Shown: piece by piece, positions 18,538-27,647 of the stretch
How positions within the stretch are numbered: position 1 is the first letter of the stretch
Layout: the number at the start of each line of letters is the position of its first letter
From: Candidatus Panguiarchaeum symbiosum
GTDB taxonomy: Archaea; Asgardarchaeota; Njordarchaeia; Njordarchaeales; Panguiarchaeaceae
NCBI GenBank assembly: GCA_024720975.1
Contig: JANJXX010000001.1
Span: forward strand, 208,970-272,969
DNA length: 64,000 bases
Direction of reading: 5' to 3'
Position numbers and translations under genes: made by a program
The notes under the pieces: generated by a model
Databases searched by the model: none
Told to the model about the DNA's origin: nothing
Seen by the model: the letters and a program-made list of their open reading frames with translations, nothing else

Positions 18538-19275
18538 TTATCTTAATTTGAGAGATTTCCTTAGCATTCTGATAGTCTCTAATTTTGACTTTCTAGGTGT
18601 TATTTTAAGTGCATTCTCCATGATGTGCTTTACTAGTGTGAGTAGTCTAGGTATCAACTCGCTATAATTCCTATCATTTATTTCGAAATATACCTCCATC
18701 TGGGGAGCAAAATAATCAATTATAAGGTATGCTAAAAACCTCTTGAGATTAGCTAGCTCGTAGATAATAAACGAATTTATTAATTTTTGCACAGCAAGAA
18801 TGTTATCAGTTAATATAAGATAATCTTTATCTAGGTCTGCAATCCTCACGACTTCTAAACCCTCAGATAGTGTCAATATTTTTTCCAGAAGCTTGCGTCT
18901 TCTCTTTGGTACAATTATTAGGGAACATCCGGGCGATTCCTGCGTTACCAGTTCAACAAGTATGCCATCATTTACCCCTCCGAAGAGTCTAGCAAAGTAA
19001 TAGCCATAAAACCTACGATCAAACAAAAATGTTTTCCCTGAGACAGCTAATTGGTTTTTCCCTTCGAAAACCGCTTCAAGAGGATTTTTTATCGAGTATT
19101 CTAAGTTAAAACCGAACAATCGCAAGAAGACGAGCTTAAGTGCACGTTCGTATTTCCTGTGGGTTCTCTGGAGATTCTTCGCACCTCTCCACCAAGCAAG
19201 AAAGAACGGTAGTAAGAGTATTAGCGGTGGGATCGATAGTGCAAGTAAACTTATAATCAGATCTACTATTTGCAT
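18538..19275 (-). CDS. hypothetical protein with N-terminal membrane anchor
   Basis: 245 aa. The ATG at 19275 follows GGTGGGATGAT. Residues 4-28 (VDLIISLLALSIPPLILLLPF) form a single hydrophobic helix followed by a basic stretch (WWRGAKNLQRTHRKYER), so the rest should be cytoplasmic. The remaining 200 residues mix strands and helices without a motif I recognise. It converges with the coiled-coil gene, 15 nt apart. Function unknown. Confidence 0.65.
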   Translation of the reverse strand: MQIVDLIISLLALSIPPLILLLPFFLAWWRGAKNLQRTHRKYERALKLVFLRLFGFNLEYSIKNPLEAVFEGKNQLAVSGKTFLFDRRFYGYYFARLFGGVNDGILVELVTQESPGCSLIIVPKRRRKLLEKILTLSEGLEVVRIADLDKDYLILTDNILAVQKLINSFIIYELANLKRFLAYLIIDYFAPQMEVYFEINDRNYSELIPRLLTLVKHIMENALKITPRKSKLETIRMLRKSLKLR

Positions 19276-19420
19276 ATCATCCCACCTTAACGGACACGGT
19301 TAATCTTTCTATAACACAAATTTTGTTCACAAAGACAATACTAGTAGATCAATTTTTAGGTTCTCTCGTAGTGGAAAACTGGTCAATTGCTAATTACTAC
19401 GAAATCGCGATTTCTGATGG

Positions 19421-19963
19421 CTATTGAAGCCCAAAGACATTACTAGCTAGGAACTCATAGAGTTGTGTCCAGCATTCCTCTAAGTTAGAGCCGCTAATGA
19501 GCTTATCGAGACTCTTTAGTTTCGATTCCTTTATTTTTTCCGGCTCTTTGTCTAGTGCAACAAATACAGCTAAGGCGCCCGGGAATAAGTTTTTAAGAAC
19601 TCGGGAAGCATTTTCTGCATTCATTATGAGTGCCTGCTTGAAATGAAATTCTGCATATATGAAGCAGACAGGTTTTGGATTCGGTTGAGCCTTTCTATAT
19701 AATATTATCGCTGGCATTTCTGAAGCGCGTCTTATTTCACCGCGGTTGAGCTCTAGATCTAGTGTATCCAATAGAGGCTCTATTGCTGCCTTTAGTAACT
19801 TGCCACGATCAACATCAAAACGTTCATCAAGTTCCTGATATTTCTTTAGAAAATCCCGTTTGATTAATTGCACGAGGTCTTTCTCGAAATCATTTTTCGT
19901 ATATTCAACATGCTTGGATTTTTTCTTTGAAACCTTTATCACCGGAGCAAACACTAAATGCAT
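19421..19963 (-). CDS. hypothetical protein
   Basis: 180 aa from the ATG at 19963. The N-terminus is lysine-rich (KVSKKKSKHVEY), the middle has an acidic/basic helical part, and a strand-rich segment VCFIYAEFHF lies near residue 100. No domain was recognised. The short upstream region to nop5 contains AT-rich sequence but no clear shared promoter. The 145 bp between its end and the membrane-anchored gene on the same strand hold nothing recognisable. Confidence 0.6.
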   Translation of the reverse strand: MHLVFAPVIKVSKKKSKHVEYTKNDFEKDLVQLIKRDFLKKYQELDERFDVDRGKLLKAAIEPLLDTLDLELNRGEIRRASEMPAIILYRKAQPNPKPVCFIYAEFHFKQALIMNAENASRVLKNLFPGALAVFVALDKEPEKIKESKLKSLDKLISGSNLEECWTQLYEFLASNVFGLQ

Positions 19964-20081
19964 AGATGTGTATAAATGCTTTTTAATTGTGTATCTTAAG
20001 ATGAGCTAACTTAACTAAGCAAATATTAAAAATTTTACTCCTAAAGTCATAAGAATACGACTATTTCATGACTCACTGGGG

Positions 20082-21314
20082 ATGAACTTGTGGTTGATTT
20101 CGACAATAGTAGGCCCTGTAATTCTTGATGACAATGGAAACGTGATCTCATATAAAATCTACGGTAAGGAAAAACCATCCTTATCGGAGGTCATCGAAGG
20201 AATAAAGAAGCTAGAAAAAAAGGAATGTCCTTCAGAATTTGAGACACTCATTAAAGAGCAAAACATAGATAGAATAAAAACCGATAGTGAAATCATAGCC
20301 GAAATCCTGAAGGGCACTTTTTCCAAGTTGAAGATAGAAGTTGTGTACGACGGCCCTGAACTTACTGAAGTTCGAAATGGTGTGCACAAATTCCTGGAGA
20401 GGTTATTTGGAACTTACGAGAAATACGTTGAATTCGCTAACGCTACTTTAGTTGAAATAACTCGCGATAAGCTACGCGAAGTAGGCGAAGAACCAGATAA
20501 GATGATTATCCAAGCAATAACAATGATTGAGGAACTCACTGAAGCAACAAATGCACTAATGGCACATTTAAGAGAATGGTTTGGGATAGTGTTTCCAGAG
20601 CTTGGAAAAATTATTGACGATCACCGAAAATTCGCAACTATAGTTTACGAAATAGGAAACCCGAGTAGGTTATCTGCTGAGTCAAAAGACAGAGAGGAAT
20701 ATGTCAAAAAACTCGAACAGATACTAGGAAATAAGAAGACCGTTGACAGAATTTTGGAAGCCTTAGAAACATCAGCTCCAGTCAAAATAACGGACAAGGA
20801 CGAGAAAGAGTTACGCTCAGTTGCAAAGTTAGTTCTAGATATGTTCAACTTGAGAGACGATCTCGAGACTTACTTGCAAGAACTCATGGAGGATACATGT
20901 CCAAACTTGACTAAGTTAGCCGGACCAACTATAGGCGCTAAGCTTATAAGAAAAACCGGTGGACTCCGACAATTAGCACTTAAGCCTGCTAGTACAATCC
21001 AAGTCCTGGGAGCCGAAAAGGCCCTTTTCAGGGCTCTACGTGGTAAGGGGACACCCCCAAAACATGGGATACTTTTCACACATCCATTTGTTTTCAGAGC
21101 CCCTTGGTGGCAGAGGGGAAAAATTGCCAGAACATTAGCATCTAAGCTAGCTATTGCTGCAAGAGTCGACTACTTCTCGAAAGAATACATTGGAGATGAA
21201 CTTTGGAATGAATTACTTCAAAGGGTAGAGGAGATAAAAAAGAAGTACGCTAAACCACCCCCTGAAAAAATGAAAAGGCCAAAGCCGCGTTTGAGGGAAA
21301 AGAAAAGAAAGTAA
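20082..21314 (+). CDS. nop5: C/D box RNP scaffold protein Nop5 (Nop56/58)
   Basis: 410 aa. Nop5 holds L7Ae and fibrillarin on box C/D guide RNAs for 2'-O-methylation of rRNA and tRNA. The N-terminal fibrillarin-binding domain is followed by a long coiled coil (about 130-210) and the Nop domain with GPTIGAKLI, GAEKALFRALRG and PPKHGILFTHP. The C-terminus is a basic KKYAKPPPEKMKRPKPR tail. The start may be the ATG at 20082 or a TTG two codons later, which is better spaced from GGGGAT. Fibrillarin is not adjacent but encoded 6 kb away on the other strand. Confidence 0.95.
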   Translation: MNLWLISTIVGPVILDDNGNVISYKIYGKEKPSLSEVIEGIKKLEKKECPSEFETLIKEQNIDRIKTDSEIIAEILKGTFSKLKIEVVYDGPELTEVRNGVHKFLERLFGTYEKYVEFANATLVEITRDKLREVGEEPDKMIIQAITMIEELTEATNALMAHLREWFGIVFPELGKIIDDHRKFATIVYEIGNPSRLSAESKDREEYVKKLEQILGNKKTVDRILEALETSAPVKITDKDEKELRSVAKLVLDMFNLRDDLETYLQELMEDTCPNLTKLAGPTIGAKLIRKTGGLRQLALKPASTIQVLGAEKALFRALRGKGTPPKHGILFTHPFVFRAPWWQRGKIARTLASKLAIAARVDYFSKEYIGDELWNELLQRVEEIKKKYAKPPPEKMKRPKPRLREKKRK

Positions 21315-21356
21315 ACCCCTCTTATCCTTGTATGAAAAAATTAATCTGAGATTGAG

Positions 21357-21366
21357 TTTATATTTA
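21357..21366 (+). promoter_or_regulatory. TATA-box candidate for secY
   Basis: tttatattta, about 61 nt upstream of the secY ATG in the 112-bp gap after nop5. It suggests secY has its own promoter here rather than belonging to a ribosomal-protein operon. Identified by pattern only. Confidence 0.45.
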
Positions 21367-21426
21367 TTGGTTTTCTGTTATCTCATTTTCGAATTGTACA
21401 TTGAGATCATCTGTTGAGTGGTAGAG

Positions 21427-22848
21427 ATGCCTAGTACCTTCGTAGAGCTAGTGAGACCATTTGCAAGACTGGTTCCTATAGTAAAGAAGCCTGAGCGAAG
21501 CCCAAGTTTCAAACTGAGATTCCTTTACACCGTACTCGGTGTTCTGATATACCTGCTACTGATGAGTATACCTATCTGGGGAATTGATGTCTCTCAGGGT
21601 TACGATATATTCTGGTCCTTAAGAGTTATTTTAGCTTCATCAAGAGGAACTCTAGCGGAACTCGGGATAGGCCCCATAGTAACAGGAGGCCTGATACTTG
21701 AAATTCTTGCAGGATCTAAGATGATAAATATCGATCTGTCAGATCCACAGGACCGACGTGCATTCAACGAAGCTATGAGGGGAATGGCTGTAATCATGAT
21801 CCTGTTTGAAAGCTTAGTCTATATCTCGGGAGGAGCATACGGTTACCTACCTGCAAGTAAGGCATTTGCTGTATTCATGCAATTAGTTTTAGCTAGTGCA
21901 TTAATACTTATGCTTGATGAAACATTGAGACACTACGGCATCGGCTCAGGAATATCGCTGTTCATTCTTGCAGGCGTCGCCCAACAAATCTTTTGGGCAT
22001 TATTCTGGCCCTACGCGGCATCTGATGGACTTCCAATAGGATTTATTTCAGCTTTAGTGACAGTATTATATGGAAGTGGAAGGATCGAGGAACTACTACT
22101 AAGATGGAATAGTCCTGATCTTATAGGCCTAGTCGTTACTATCTTCATTTTCATGCTTATTGTATATTTGGAGAATGTTCGTATTGATATACCAGTGGAA
22201 CATGTACGATTAAAATACAGAGTAACCTATCCAATAAAACTCATGTACAGTAGCAATATTCCCGTAATCTTAACCGGTGCCCTTTTCGCTAACATAATGC
22301 TATTTTCACAAATCCTCTGGTCACGATTCCCTGGTAATTTCTTTGTCGGCTTATTGGGATCGTGGACAGTGCAAGAAACATCACAAGGAGGCAGACCCGT
22401 TCCAGTGGGTGGATTAGCACGGTTTACCGTCGCACCCCAGAGCCTTTTAGCAAGCCTGCATGAACCAGTTCGTGCACTTGGATACACACTCATTATGATA
22501 CTCTCATGTTGGATGTTTGCTGTCATGTGGGTGGATGTAGCTGGTCTGGATCCCAAGAATATTGCCAGGCAGCTTTTATCATCTGAGCTTAAAATACCAG
22601 GTATAAGAGCGAACATCAACGAAATAGCTGACTACATACGTCCTTATATATACACCTCAGCATCCCTCTCCGGCGTCTTAATTGGTCTAATTGCAGCTAT
22701 TGCAGATTGTCTAGGTGCGTTCGCGACAGGTCCTGGACTACTATTGGCTACAAGCATATCGATAGGTATATACCAAGAGATTGCGAGAAGATATCTAGAG
22801 GAAGTTCCCGGCGCCTTTAGAAAGTTCCTGTTCGGTCGAGGCTTTTAG
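21427..22848 (+). CDS. secY: protein translocase channel SecY (Sec61 alpha)
   Basis: 473 aa from the ATG at 21427; a GTG at 21418 is the alternative. SecY is the membrane pore of the Sec translocon. The opening FVELVRPFARLVPIVKKPERS is the archaeal SecY signature. Ten hydrophobic helices follow, with the LGIGPIVTGGLILEI region in helix 2, GIGSGISLFI near residue 180 and the cytoplasmic loops rich in Arg. It is full length. In most archaea secY follows the L15 gene in the spc-type operon; here it stands between nop5 and a dehydrogenase. The partner SecE is at 36.0 kb. Confidence 0.97.
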   Translation: MPSTFVELVRPFARLVPIVKKPERSPSFKLRFLYTVLGVLIYLLLMSIPIWGIDVSQGYDIFWSLRVILASSRGTLAELGIGPIVTGGLILEILAGSKMINIDLSDPQDRRAFNEAMRGMAVIMILFESLVYISGGAYGYLPASKAFAVFMQLVLASALILMLDETLRHYGIGSGISLFILAGVAQQIFWALFWPYAASDGLPIGFISALVTVLYGSGRIEELLLRWNSPDLIGLVVTIFIFMLIVYLENVRIDIPVEHVRLKYRVTYPIKLMYSSNIPVILTGALFANIMLFSQILWSRFPGNFFVGLLGSWTVQETSQGGRPVPVGGLARFTVAPQSLLASLHEPVRALGYTLIMILSCWMFAVMWVDVAGLDPKNIARQLLSSELKIPGIRANINEIADYIRPYIYTSASLSGVLIGLIAAIADCLGAFATGPGLLLATSISIGIYQEIARRYLEEVPGAFRKFLFGRGF

Positions 22849-22888
22849 TGATTCTTATTACTAGATCATACACTCCCGTAATCACACC

Positions 22889-22899
22889 CTTTAAAAAAT
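22889..22899 (+). promoter_or_regulatory. TATA-box candidate for the SerA-like gene
   Basis: ctttaaaaaat, about 35-45 nt upstream of the ATG at 22934. With a start site about 25 nt downstream, the leader would be very short. Identified by pattern only. Confidence 0.5.
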
Positions 22900-22933
22900 T
22901 TTAGAAGGTTCTTAGGTAAGAGAAGGGTCCAAG

Positions 22934-23854
22934 ATGGTCAGGGTTCTCATCACGGACAGCGTCTCCAATAGACTGATTGATATACTAAGGTCTGCGGGAA
23001 TTGGCGTTGACTACTATCCCGATATAGATCCCACGGAGCTTAGAAGAATCGTAGGTTCATATGAAGCACTTACTGTTAGGTCTCGCACTAGGGTCACGAA
23101 AGATATCATCGAAGCTGGAAAGAATTTACGTGTAATCGCTAGGGTAGGCGTAGGACTGGATAACATTGACGTCGAATACGCCACAAAAAAAGGAATCACT
23201 GTAATAAATGCCGGGGAAGCAACAGCAGAAAGTGTTGCTGAACTCACTATGGGTCTAATACTGGCCATCATAAGGAAGATACATCATGGGTACGTAAAGC
23301 TGAGAGAAAAAAGCTGGGCTAAAAACGAGTGTTTTGGAATGGAATTACATGGAAAAACACTGGGCATTATTGGAGCTGGTAACATAGGAACAGCACTTGG
23401 TAAAATTGCATATTATGGCTTCGGAATGCGCGTTCTTGGTTATAGAAGGAGGTTAGAACTAGTGCAACCACCGCTTATCCCCACCCCACTTGATGAGTTG
23501 TTATCCAACTCCGACATTATCAGCATACATTTGCCGTTAAATAACGAAACTGAGAGATTCTTCGGGCGTGAATTATTCTCAAAATTGAGAAGAGGAGCAT
23601 ATGTTATAAATACATCTAGAATGGGTGTTATAGATCTCGATGCTTTAATAGAGGCGTTAGAAAGCAAGTTAATTGGAGGATTCGCTGCTGACACTGATTT
23701 GAAGCCCACTGATGACCCACGAATATCGAAGCTTCTATCATTCGAGAACGTACTGTTAACACCGCACATAGGTGCTCAAACTGGGGAGGCTCAAGATAGA
23801 GCCGCCGAATACATCGCTCGCAAATTGATCGAACTACTAGGGAGAACACAATAA
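22934..23854 (+). CDS. serA: D-3-phosphoglycerate dehydrogenase-like 2-hydroxyacid dehydrogenase
   Basis: 306 aa, lacking the C-terminal regulatory ACT domain. The NAD-binding motif GIIGAGNIGTALGK lies near residue 140, with ARVGVGLDNIDVEYA before it. The catalytic arginine (Arg229 in TSRMGVID) and histidine (His278 in LTPHIG) are present. The glutamate expected just before the Pro of the DVFxxEP motif is replaced by Lys257 (DTDLKP), one residue shorter than usual. The family assignment is firm. Phosphoglycerate as substrate, the first step of serine synthesis, is likely but weakened by that change. Confidence 0.85.
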   Translation: MVRVLITDSVSNRLIDILRSAGIGVDYYPDIDPTELRRIVGSYEALTVRSRTRVTKDIIEAGKNLRVIARVGVGLDNIDVEYATKKGITVINAGEATAESVAELTMGLILAIIRKIHHGYVKLREKSWAKNECFGMELHGKTLGIIGAGNIGTALGKIAYYGFGMRVLGYRRRLELVQPPLIPTPLDELLSNSDIISIHLPLNNETERFFGRELFSKLRRGAYVINTSRMGVIDLDALIEALESKLIGGFAADTDLKPTDDPRISKLLSFENVLLTPHIGAQTGEAQDRAAEYIARKLIELLGRTQ

Positions 23855-23890
23855 ATCGAACACGCGCAAAAGAAACAAGTTCTTGATTTT

Positions 23891-24109
23891 TCACTTATCA
23901 ATTTTTCCCGCATTCTCTGAAGACTTTTCCGATCGAGGTTCCTGAAGCTTAAGCTCAATTTTTGCCTGTACTCGATAATGGGCATATTTGTCTGTGGGCG
24001 ACCAGCGCGGTGGATGGGCTGATTTGACCTCACTTCTACATGCTGGACATCGCGTTCTGTTTAAGGTGTATCTTCCGCAAGAGGTACACTTAAAAATTCG
24101 TCTGGGCAT
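23891..24109 (-). CDS. nop10: H/ACA ribonucleoprotein subunit Nop10
   Basis: 72 aa. Nop10 is a small zinc protein that stabilises the Cbf5 pseudouridine synthase on H/ACA guide RNAs. The Cys pairs CTSC and CPAC bind zinc, and HPPRWSPTDKYAHYR is the conserved linker that contacts Cbf5. The C-terminal 20 residues are a charged tail. It converges with the SerA-like gene and is divergent from aIF2-beta. In many archaea nop10 follows the aIF2-alpha gene; aIF2-alpha is not seen here. Confidence 0.95.
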   Translation of the reverse strand: MPRRIFKCTSCGRYTLNRTRCPACRSEVKSAHPPRWSPTDKYAHYRVQAKIELKLQEPRSEKSSENAGKIDK

Positions 24110-24181
24110 TTTTCAACACTCAAAACTATCAGATAGATAACGAAGTAAATCAGCTGAATACTTAGGTTATTGTATTATGCA

Positions 24182-24193
24182 CTTATACATATA
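24182..24193 (+). promoter_or_regulatory. TATA-box candidate for aIF2-beta
   Basis: cttatacatata, about 40-50 nt upstream of the aIF2-beta ATG in the divergent gap to nop10. Identified by pattern only. Confidence 0.45.
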
Positions 24194-24231
24194 CATATCC
24201 AGTTAGTCTCCATTTTAAACGGGTGGAAAAA

Positions 24232-24681
24232 ATGGAGAACTCCGAAGTTCGGGACAAGAGCCCAACCGTTGCAGGTCTATCCTATTCACAAATGTTGGAA
24301 AGAGCCCTAGAAGCAATTCCTAAAGCAACTAAGGTCTCTGAAAGCTCTGAGATGCCTCAATTTGAGATCGAAAGAGAAACTCATAGAACGATAGTACTCA
24401 ATTGGGGAGAAATTATCGATAAATATAAGATTGATGAAAAACTACTTTTGAGATTTCTCCAAAAGAGACTAGGAACAATAGGAATGCCACAGCATGGAAG
24501 GCTATACTTGCAGGGATCATTTACAAAGGCCAGACTTAATAAGCTACTCGAAACTTTTATAAAAGAATATGTGGTATGCGACGTCTGCGGACGACCACAC
24601 GGCATCATTATTAAGGAAGGCGGCCGATTAATAAAGAAGTGCACTGCCTGTGGTGCATGGCGTGCTATAGAAAAACCATAG
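24232..24681 (+). CDS. aif2B: translation initiation factor aIF2, beta subunit
   Basis: 149 aa from the ATG at 24232, which follows GGGTGG; an in-frame GTG at 24223 is the alternative. The subunit is part of the factor that brings initiator tRNA to the small ribosomal subunit. The central alpha-beta domain has FLQKRLGTIGMPQHGRLYLQG, and the C-terminal zinc ribbon has CDVC and CTAC. The N-terminal 45 residues are less conserved and acidic. It sits 13 nt upstream of nnr and is probably co-transcribed with it. Confidence 0.95.
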   Translation: MENSEVRDKSPTVAGLSYSQMLERALEAIPKATKVSESSEMPQFEIERETHRTIVLNWGEIIDKYKIDEKLLLRFLQKRLGTIGMPQHGRLYLQGSFTKARLNKLLETFIKEYVVCDVCGRPHGIIIKEGGRLIKKCTACGAWRAIEKP

Positions 24682-24693
24682 TGGTGCTATCTA

Positions 24694-26208
24694 TTGCTTA
24701 AGTCAAAGGATGTTTATCGTTTGGATATAAATTCACGTTGGTTAGGAGTTAATACAGAACTCCTCATGGAAAATGCGGGAAAGAGTGTAGCTGACGTTAT
24801 TTTTGAAAAATATCCAACTGCAAAGAAAATCGTGTGCATCTGTTCTCGAACCAATAATGGGGGGGATGGCTTAGTAGCGGCAAGGCATTTAAGCGCGAGA
24901 TACGATGTTATAGTTATCTTTATAGGCGATCCGGAAACTATTAAGACAGCTGAGACAAGAAAAAACTGGCAAAGAGTGTATAATCTACATACTGTAAAGA
25001 AAGTTATAATTAAGTACCCAGAAGATCTAAAAATCCTAGAAGATATTATAAAAGACGCTGACATCATAATCGATGCTATATTTGGCGTTGGTGTTAAGGG
25101 CAAACCAAAAGGCTTGGAAGGTGAAACCATAGCCAAAATAAATGCTCTGAAGGAGAAGTATGGATTCAAAATCATAAGTGTTGACGTTCCCAGTGGATTC
25201 GATACCGAGGAGGGTAAACCCTCCGAATTAATGATTAATGCCGATGTTATAACTACATTTCATGCCATGAAGCATGGCCTTGAAAAACTGGGAAGAGAAG
25301 TTATAATTAAGCATATTGGTATTCCAAAAGACTCTGAAATCTTTGTAGGACCGGGTGACTTTATAGAATTCATTAGAGAAAGGGATCCCTGGTCGCATAA
25401 AGGCGATTTCGGACGCATACTAGTTATTGGAGGCTCCGAACACTACACAGGAGCACCTGCACTTTCTGCCATGGCAGCTTTAAGAACAGGTGCAGATCTG
25501 TCTATAATATACGCCCCAGAAGCCGTGGCATCAACCATCCGCTCTTTCTCACCTAACGTTATTGCCGAGTCTTATCCGGGAAAATTCTTCAATGAGGATT
25601 CCATGAAAAGAGCGTTAGAACTTTCCGAAAAAGCCTCAGTAGTAATAGTTGGTCCTGGACTTGGCTCAGAATCTGAGACTCTCAAAACTACATACAAATT
25701 TATTACTGAGCTCGCAGGTAAGAAGCCATTAGTTGTTGATGCTGATGCTCTTAAATCGCTGGCAATATATGGCATCCCAAGAAGCAGAGACATCATAATA
25801 ACCCCCCACGCGGGAGAGTTCAAATTAATATTCGGCGAAGAACCTTCAAAAGATTTATACATGCGAGGCGAACTCGTTAAGAAGCATGCAAAGGCGCTGG
25901 ATAATGTAACCATACTTCTCAAAGGGCATATTGATGTAATAAGCGATGGAGATCGACTGCTGTTCAATAGAACTGGAAATCCGGGAATGACTGTTGGTGG
26001 TACAGGTGACGTTTTAACGGGCATTGTAGCCGCTATACGAGCGCAGTGTTCTGACTCGTTCAAGAGTGCGGCTATGGGTGCCTTCTTATGCGGCTTTGCC
26101 GGTGACTTAGCATTTGAAAAATACGGATACTGTCTAACTGCAACTGATGTGATAGAGCAAATACCAGTTGCAATTAGAGAAATCAGGAGGATAATTTATC
26201 AGGAATAA
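24694..26208 (+). CDS. nnr: bifunctional NAD(P)H-hydrate repair enzyme (epimerase + ADP-dependent dehydratase)
   Basis: 504 aa from a TTG, 7 nt after GGTG. It repairs damaged NADHX/NADPHX. The N-terminal YjeF_N domain (1-215) has MENAGKSVAD, NNGGDGLVAARHL and DAIFGVGVKG with the catalytic Asp. The C-terminal ribokinase-like domain (225-500) has IGGSEHYTGAPALSAMAAL, ITPHAGEF and the NPGMTVGGTGDVLTG anion-hole motif of the dehydratase. Both halves look complete, as in most archaea. It follows aIF2-beta closely. Confidence 0.96.
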   Translation: MLKSKDVYRLDINSRWLGVNTELLMENAGKSVADVIFEKYPTAKKIVCICSRTNNGGDGLVAARHLSARYDVIVIFIGDPETIKTAETRKNWQRVYNLHTVKKVIIKYPEDLKILEDIIKDADIIIDAIFGVGVKGKPKGLEGETIAKINALKEKYGFKIISVDVPSGFDTEEGKPSELMINADVITTFHAMKHGLEKLGREVIIKHIGIPKDSEIFVGPGDFIEFIRERDPWSHKGDFGRILVIGGSEHYTGAPALSAMAALRTGADLSIIYAPEAVASTIRSFSPNVIAESYPGKFFNEDSMKRALELSEKASVVIVGPGLGSESETLKTTYKFITELAGKKPLVVDADALKSLAIYGIPRSRDIIITPHAGEFKLIFGEEPSKDLYMRGELVKKHAKALDNVTILLKGHIDVISDGDRLLFNRTGNPGMTVGGTGDVLTGIVAAIRAQCSDSFKSAAMGAFLCGFAGDLAFEKYGYCLTATDVIEQIPVAIREIRRIIYQE

Positions 26209-26395
26209 TCAGATACCTCAGGGTTCATCAGTTTTCAGACTGGGACGGCATCATCCTCTCTGTTTATCTTACTGACTTCTTTTTTATTTAAAGTTTTTGA
26301 TTTCATCGCTCCTGAACTTACCAAAACTATTGGAAAGTTGATCGAAGTCATCACTATCATTGAGTCAAATTGAAAACTCAAAATAGCTCCTTGAC
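26209..26395. other. 187-bp gap between convergent nnr and fibrillarin genes
   Basis: The gap holds T-rich runs (for example near 26276-26290) that could serve transcript ends. No convincing gene or RNA is visible. A loose set of box C/D-like words on the minus strand lacks the required spacing. Confidence 0.3.
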
Positions 26396-27091
26396 TTAGG
26401 GCTTCCATCTACCAATGAACATTATATGATCTTTAGCGTATGGGTCAAGGCGTATTTCCTCTTCTATCCTGAAACCGTTTGACTCGAGAATCTTCTTTTG
26501 TTCCTCAAATATTTTTTCGGGAGGACGCGCTACATCTATACTTCTAGCTTTTATAGCAATAAAGCCATAGCCGTTGGTTCTAACAAACATTCTACAGTTT
26601 CTTATGAATATCTCGCTTTGATCTGGTTGTGCTATATCAGCATAAATACCATCGACGGATTCTCCTATAATATAGGCATACTCGTATGGTTTTCTAGCAT
26701 CCTTAAGTAGGGGAATGATGTTTTTTCTCTTCTGAGCCACAGCAACAAGGTCCCGCATTGGCCTTGGAGCAAATTCGATACCATATATTATCCCTTTTGG
26801 ACCTATGATATCTGAGATATGTGATGACGTCGTTCCTGATGCTATACCTAAATAGAGTATCCTGTCTCCCTCGGATATTCTAATGTCCTTCAAACCATTG
26901 ATTATTGCTGCAGCCAGCTTGGATCTATAAGGTACCCACTCTCGATACTCAACTCCTTGAAAGTTCATTAGTCTCTCTCCATAAACGCTAACGCCAGCTA
27001 CGAGATTCCTAGTGGCTAATCTCTCTGTTCCCAGTTCATCAGTTACAACAAAAACTCCCTTGAATATCTCCTTTACACTTACTATTTTCAT
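26396..27091 (-). CDS. flpA: fibrillarin, rRNA/tRNA 2'-O-methyltransferase
   Basis: 231 aa from the ATG at 27091, 7 nt after GGTG. An in-frame start at 27157 would add a hydrophobic leader overlapping the upstream gene and is rejected. It is the SAM-dependent catalytic subunit of the box C/D RNP. The family opening VKEIFKGVFVV, the segment YREWVPYRSKLAAAI, motif I YLGIASGTTSSHISDIIG and the catalytic-region segments GIYADIAQPDQ and FIAIKARSID are present. In most archaea it is paired with nop5; here it is separate, downstream of an unknown gene. Confidence 0.96.
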   Translation of the reverse strand: MKIVSVKEIFKGVFVVTDELGTERLATRNLVAGVSVYGERLMNFQGVEYREWVPYRSKLAAAIINGLKDIRISEGDRILYLGIASGTTSSHISDIIGPKGIIYGIEFAPRPMRDLVAVAQKRKNIIPLLKDARKPYEYAYIIGESVDGIYADIAQPDQSEIFIRNCRMFVRTNGYGFIAIKARSIDVARPPEKIFEEQKKILESNGFRIEEEIRLDPYAKDHIMFIGRWKP

Positions 27092-27153
27092 TTCAAGACA
27101 CCATCTAAAGTATATCACCGACAATGCAATTATTAATAGAGAACAAACTTGAG

Positions 27154-27624
27154 TCAAACACTAAAATATCTCTCAATAGCGCCTCTGGTCCAGTTCTTTA
27201 TTGCCAATCGTCCCTCTGCCAGAATACTTCCGATATTCTCGAGCTTTTGGATGATTGCTGTAATGATGCTAGGATTTGCACTTGGATCGCTATGAAGTAT
27301 AAAAAGCGTCATGTCATAACCGCTCTCAGGTTCATCTGCTACGAAACGATATTTGGCCGAAAGCTGCCGTACAATTTCAGCTGCTAGTGCCCTGTTGATG
27401 GGATCTTCCCCAATCGCTATAAGTTTTATGTTGATTTGCATGGAATTCTTCGTTACTTTAACCACACCATCTTCGTACTCTAGTTCTCTGTATCCAGCTT
27501 TGTCGCATTCAAGGCAAAATAAACATGCTAGGTCAACCTTTTTGGGACAATCAGAGACCTTTCTAAGGGATCTAATTAAACTTAATATGTTCGGCAAATC
27601 TTCTGTTATTCGCACAATATACAC
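27154..27624 (-). CDS. hypothetical protein upstream of fibrillarin
   Basis: 156 aa. Cysteines at CPKKVDLACLFCLEC may bind metal. A strand-rich middle is followed by a helix and the segment YDMTLFILHSDP. No family was recognised. It shares a 23-nt gap with the divergent radical SAM gene and lies 62 nt upstream of fibrillarin on the same strand, so the pair may be co-transcribed. Confidence 0.65.
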   Translation of the reverse strand: MYIVRITEDLPNILSLIRSLRKVSDCPKKVDLACLFCLECDKAGYRELEYEDGVVKVTKNSMQINIKLIAIGEDPINRALAAEIVRQLSAKYRFVADEPESGYDMTLFILHSDPSANPSIITAIIQKLENIGSILAEGRLAIKNWTRGAIERYFSV

Positions 27625-27647
27625 CCCCAGCTAAGGCAATAAATAAC

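Noticed and set aside
26220..26395. Possible box C/D guide RNA between nnr and fibrillarin
   Set aside because: ATGATG and CTGA words occur on the minus strand, but the spacing (only 3 nt between the second pair) does not allow a guide.
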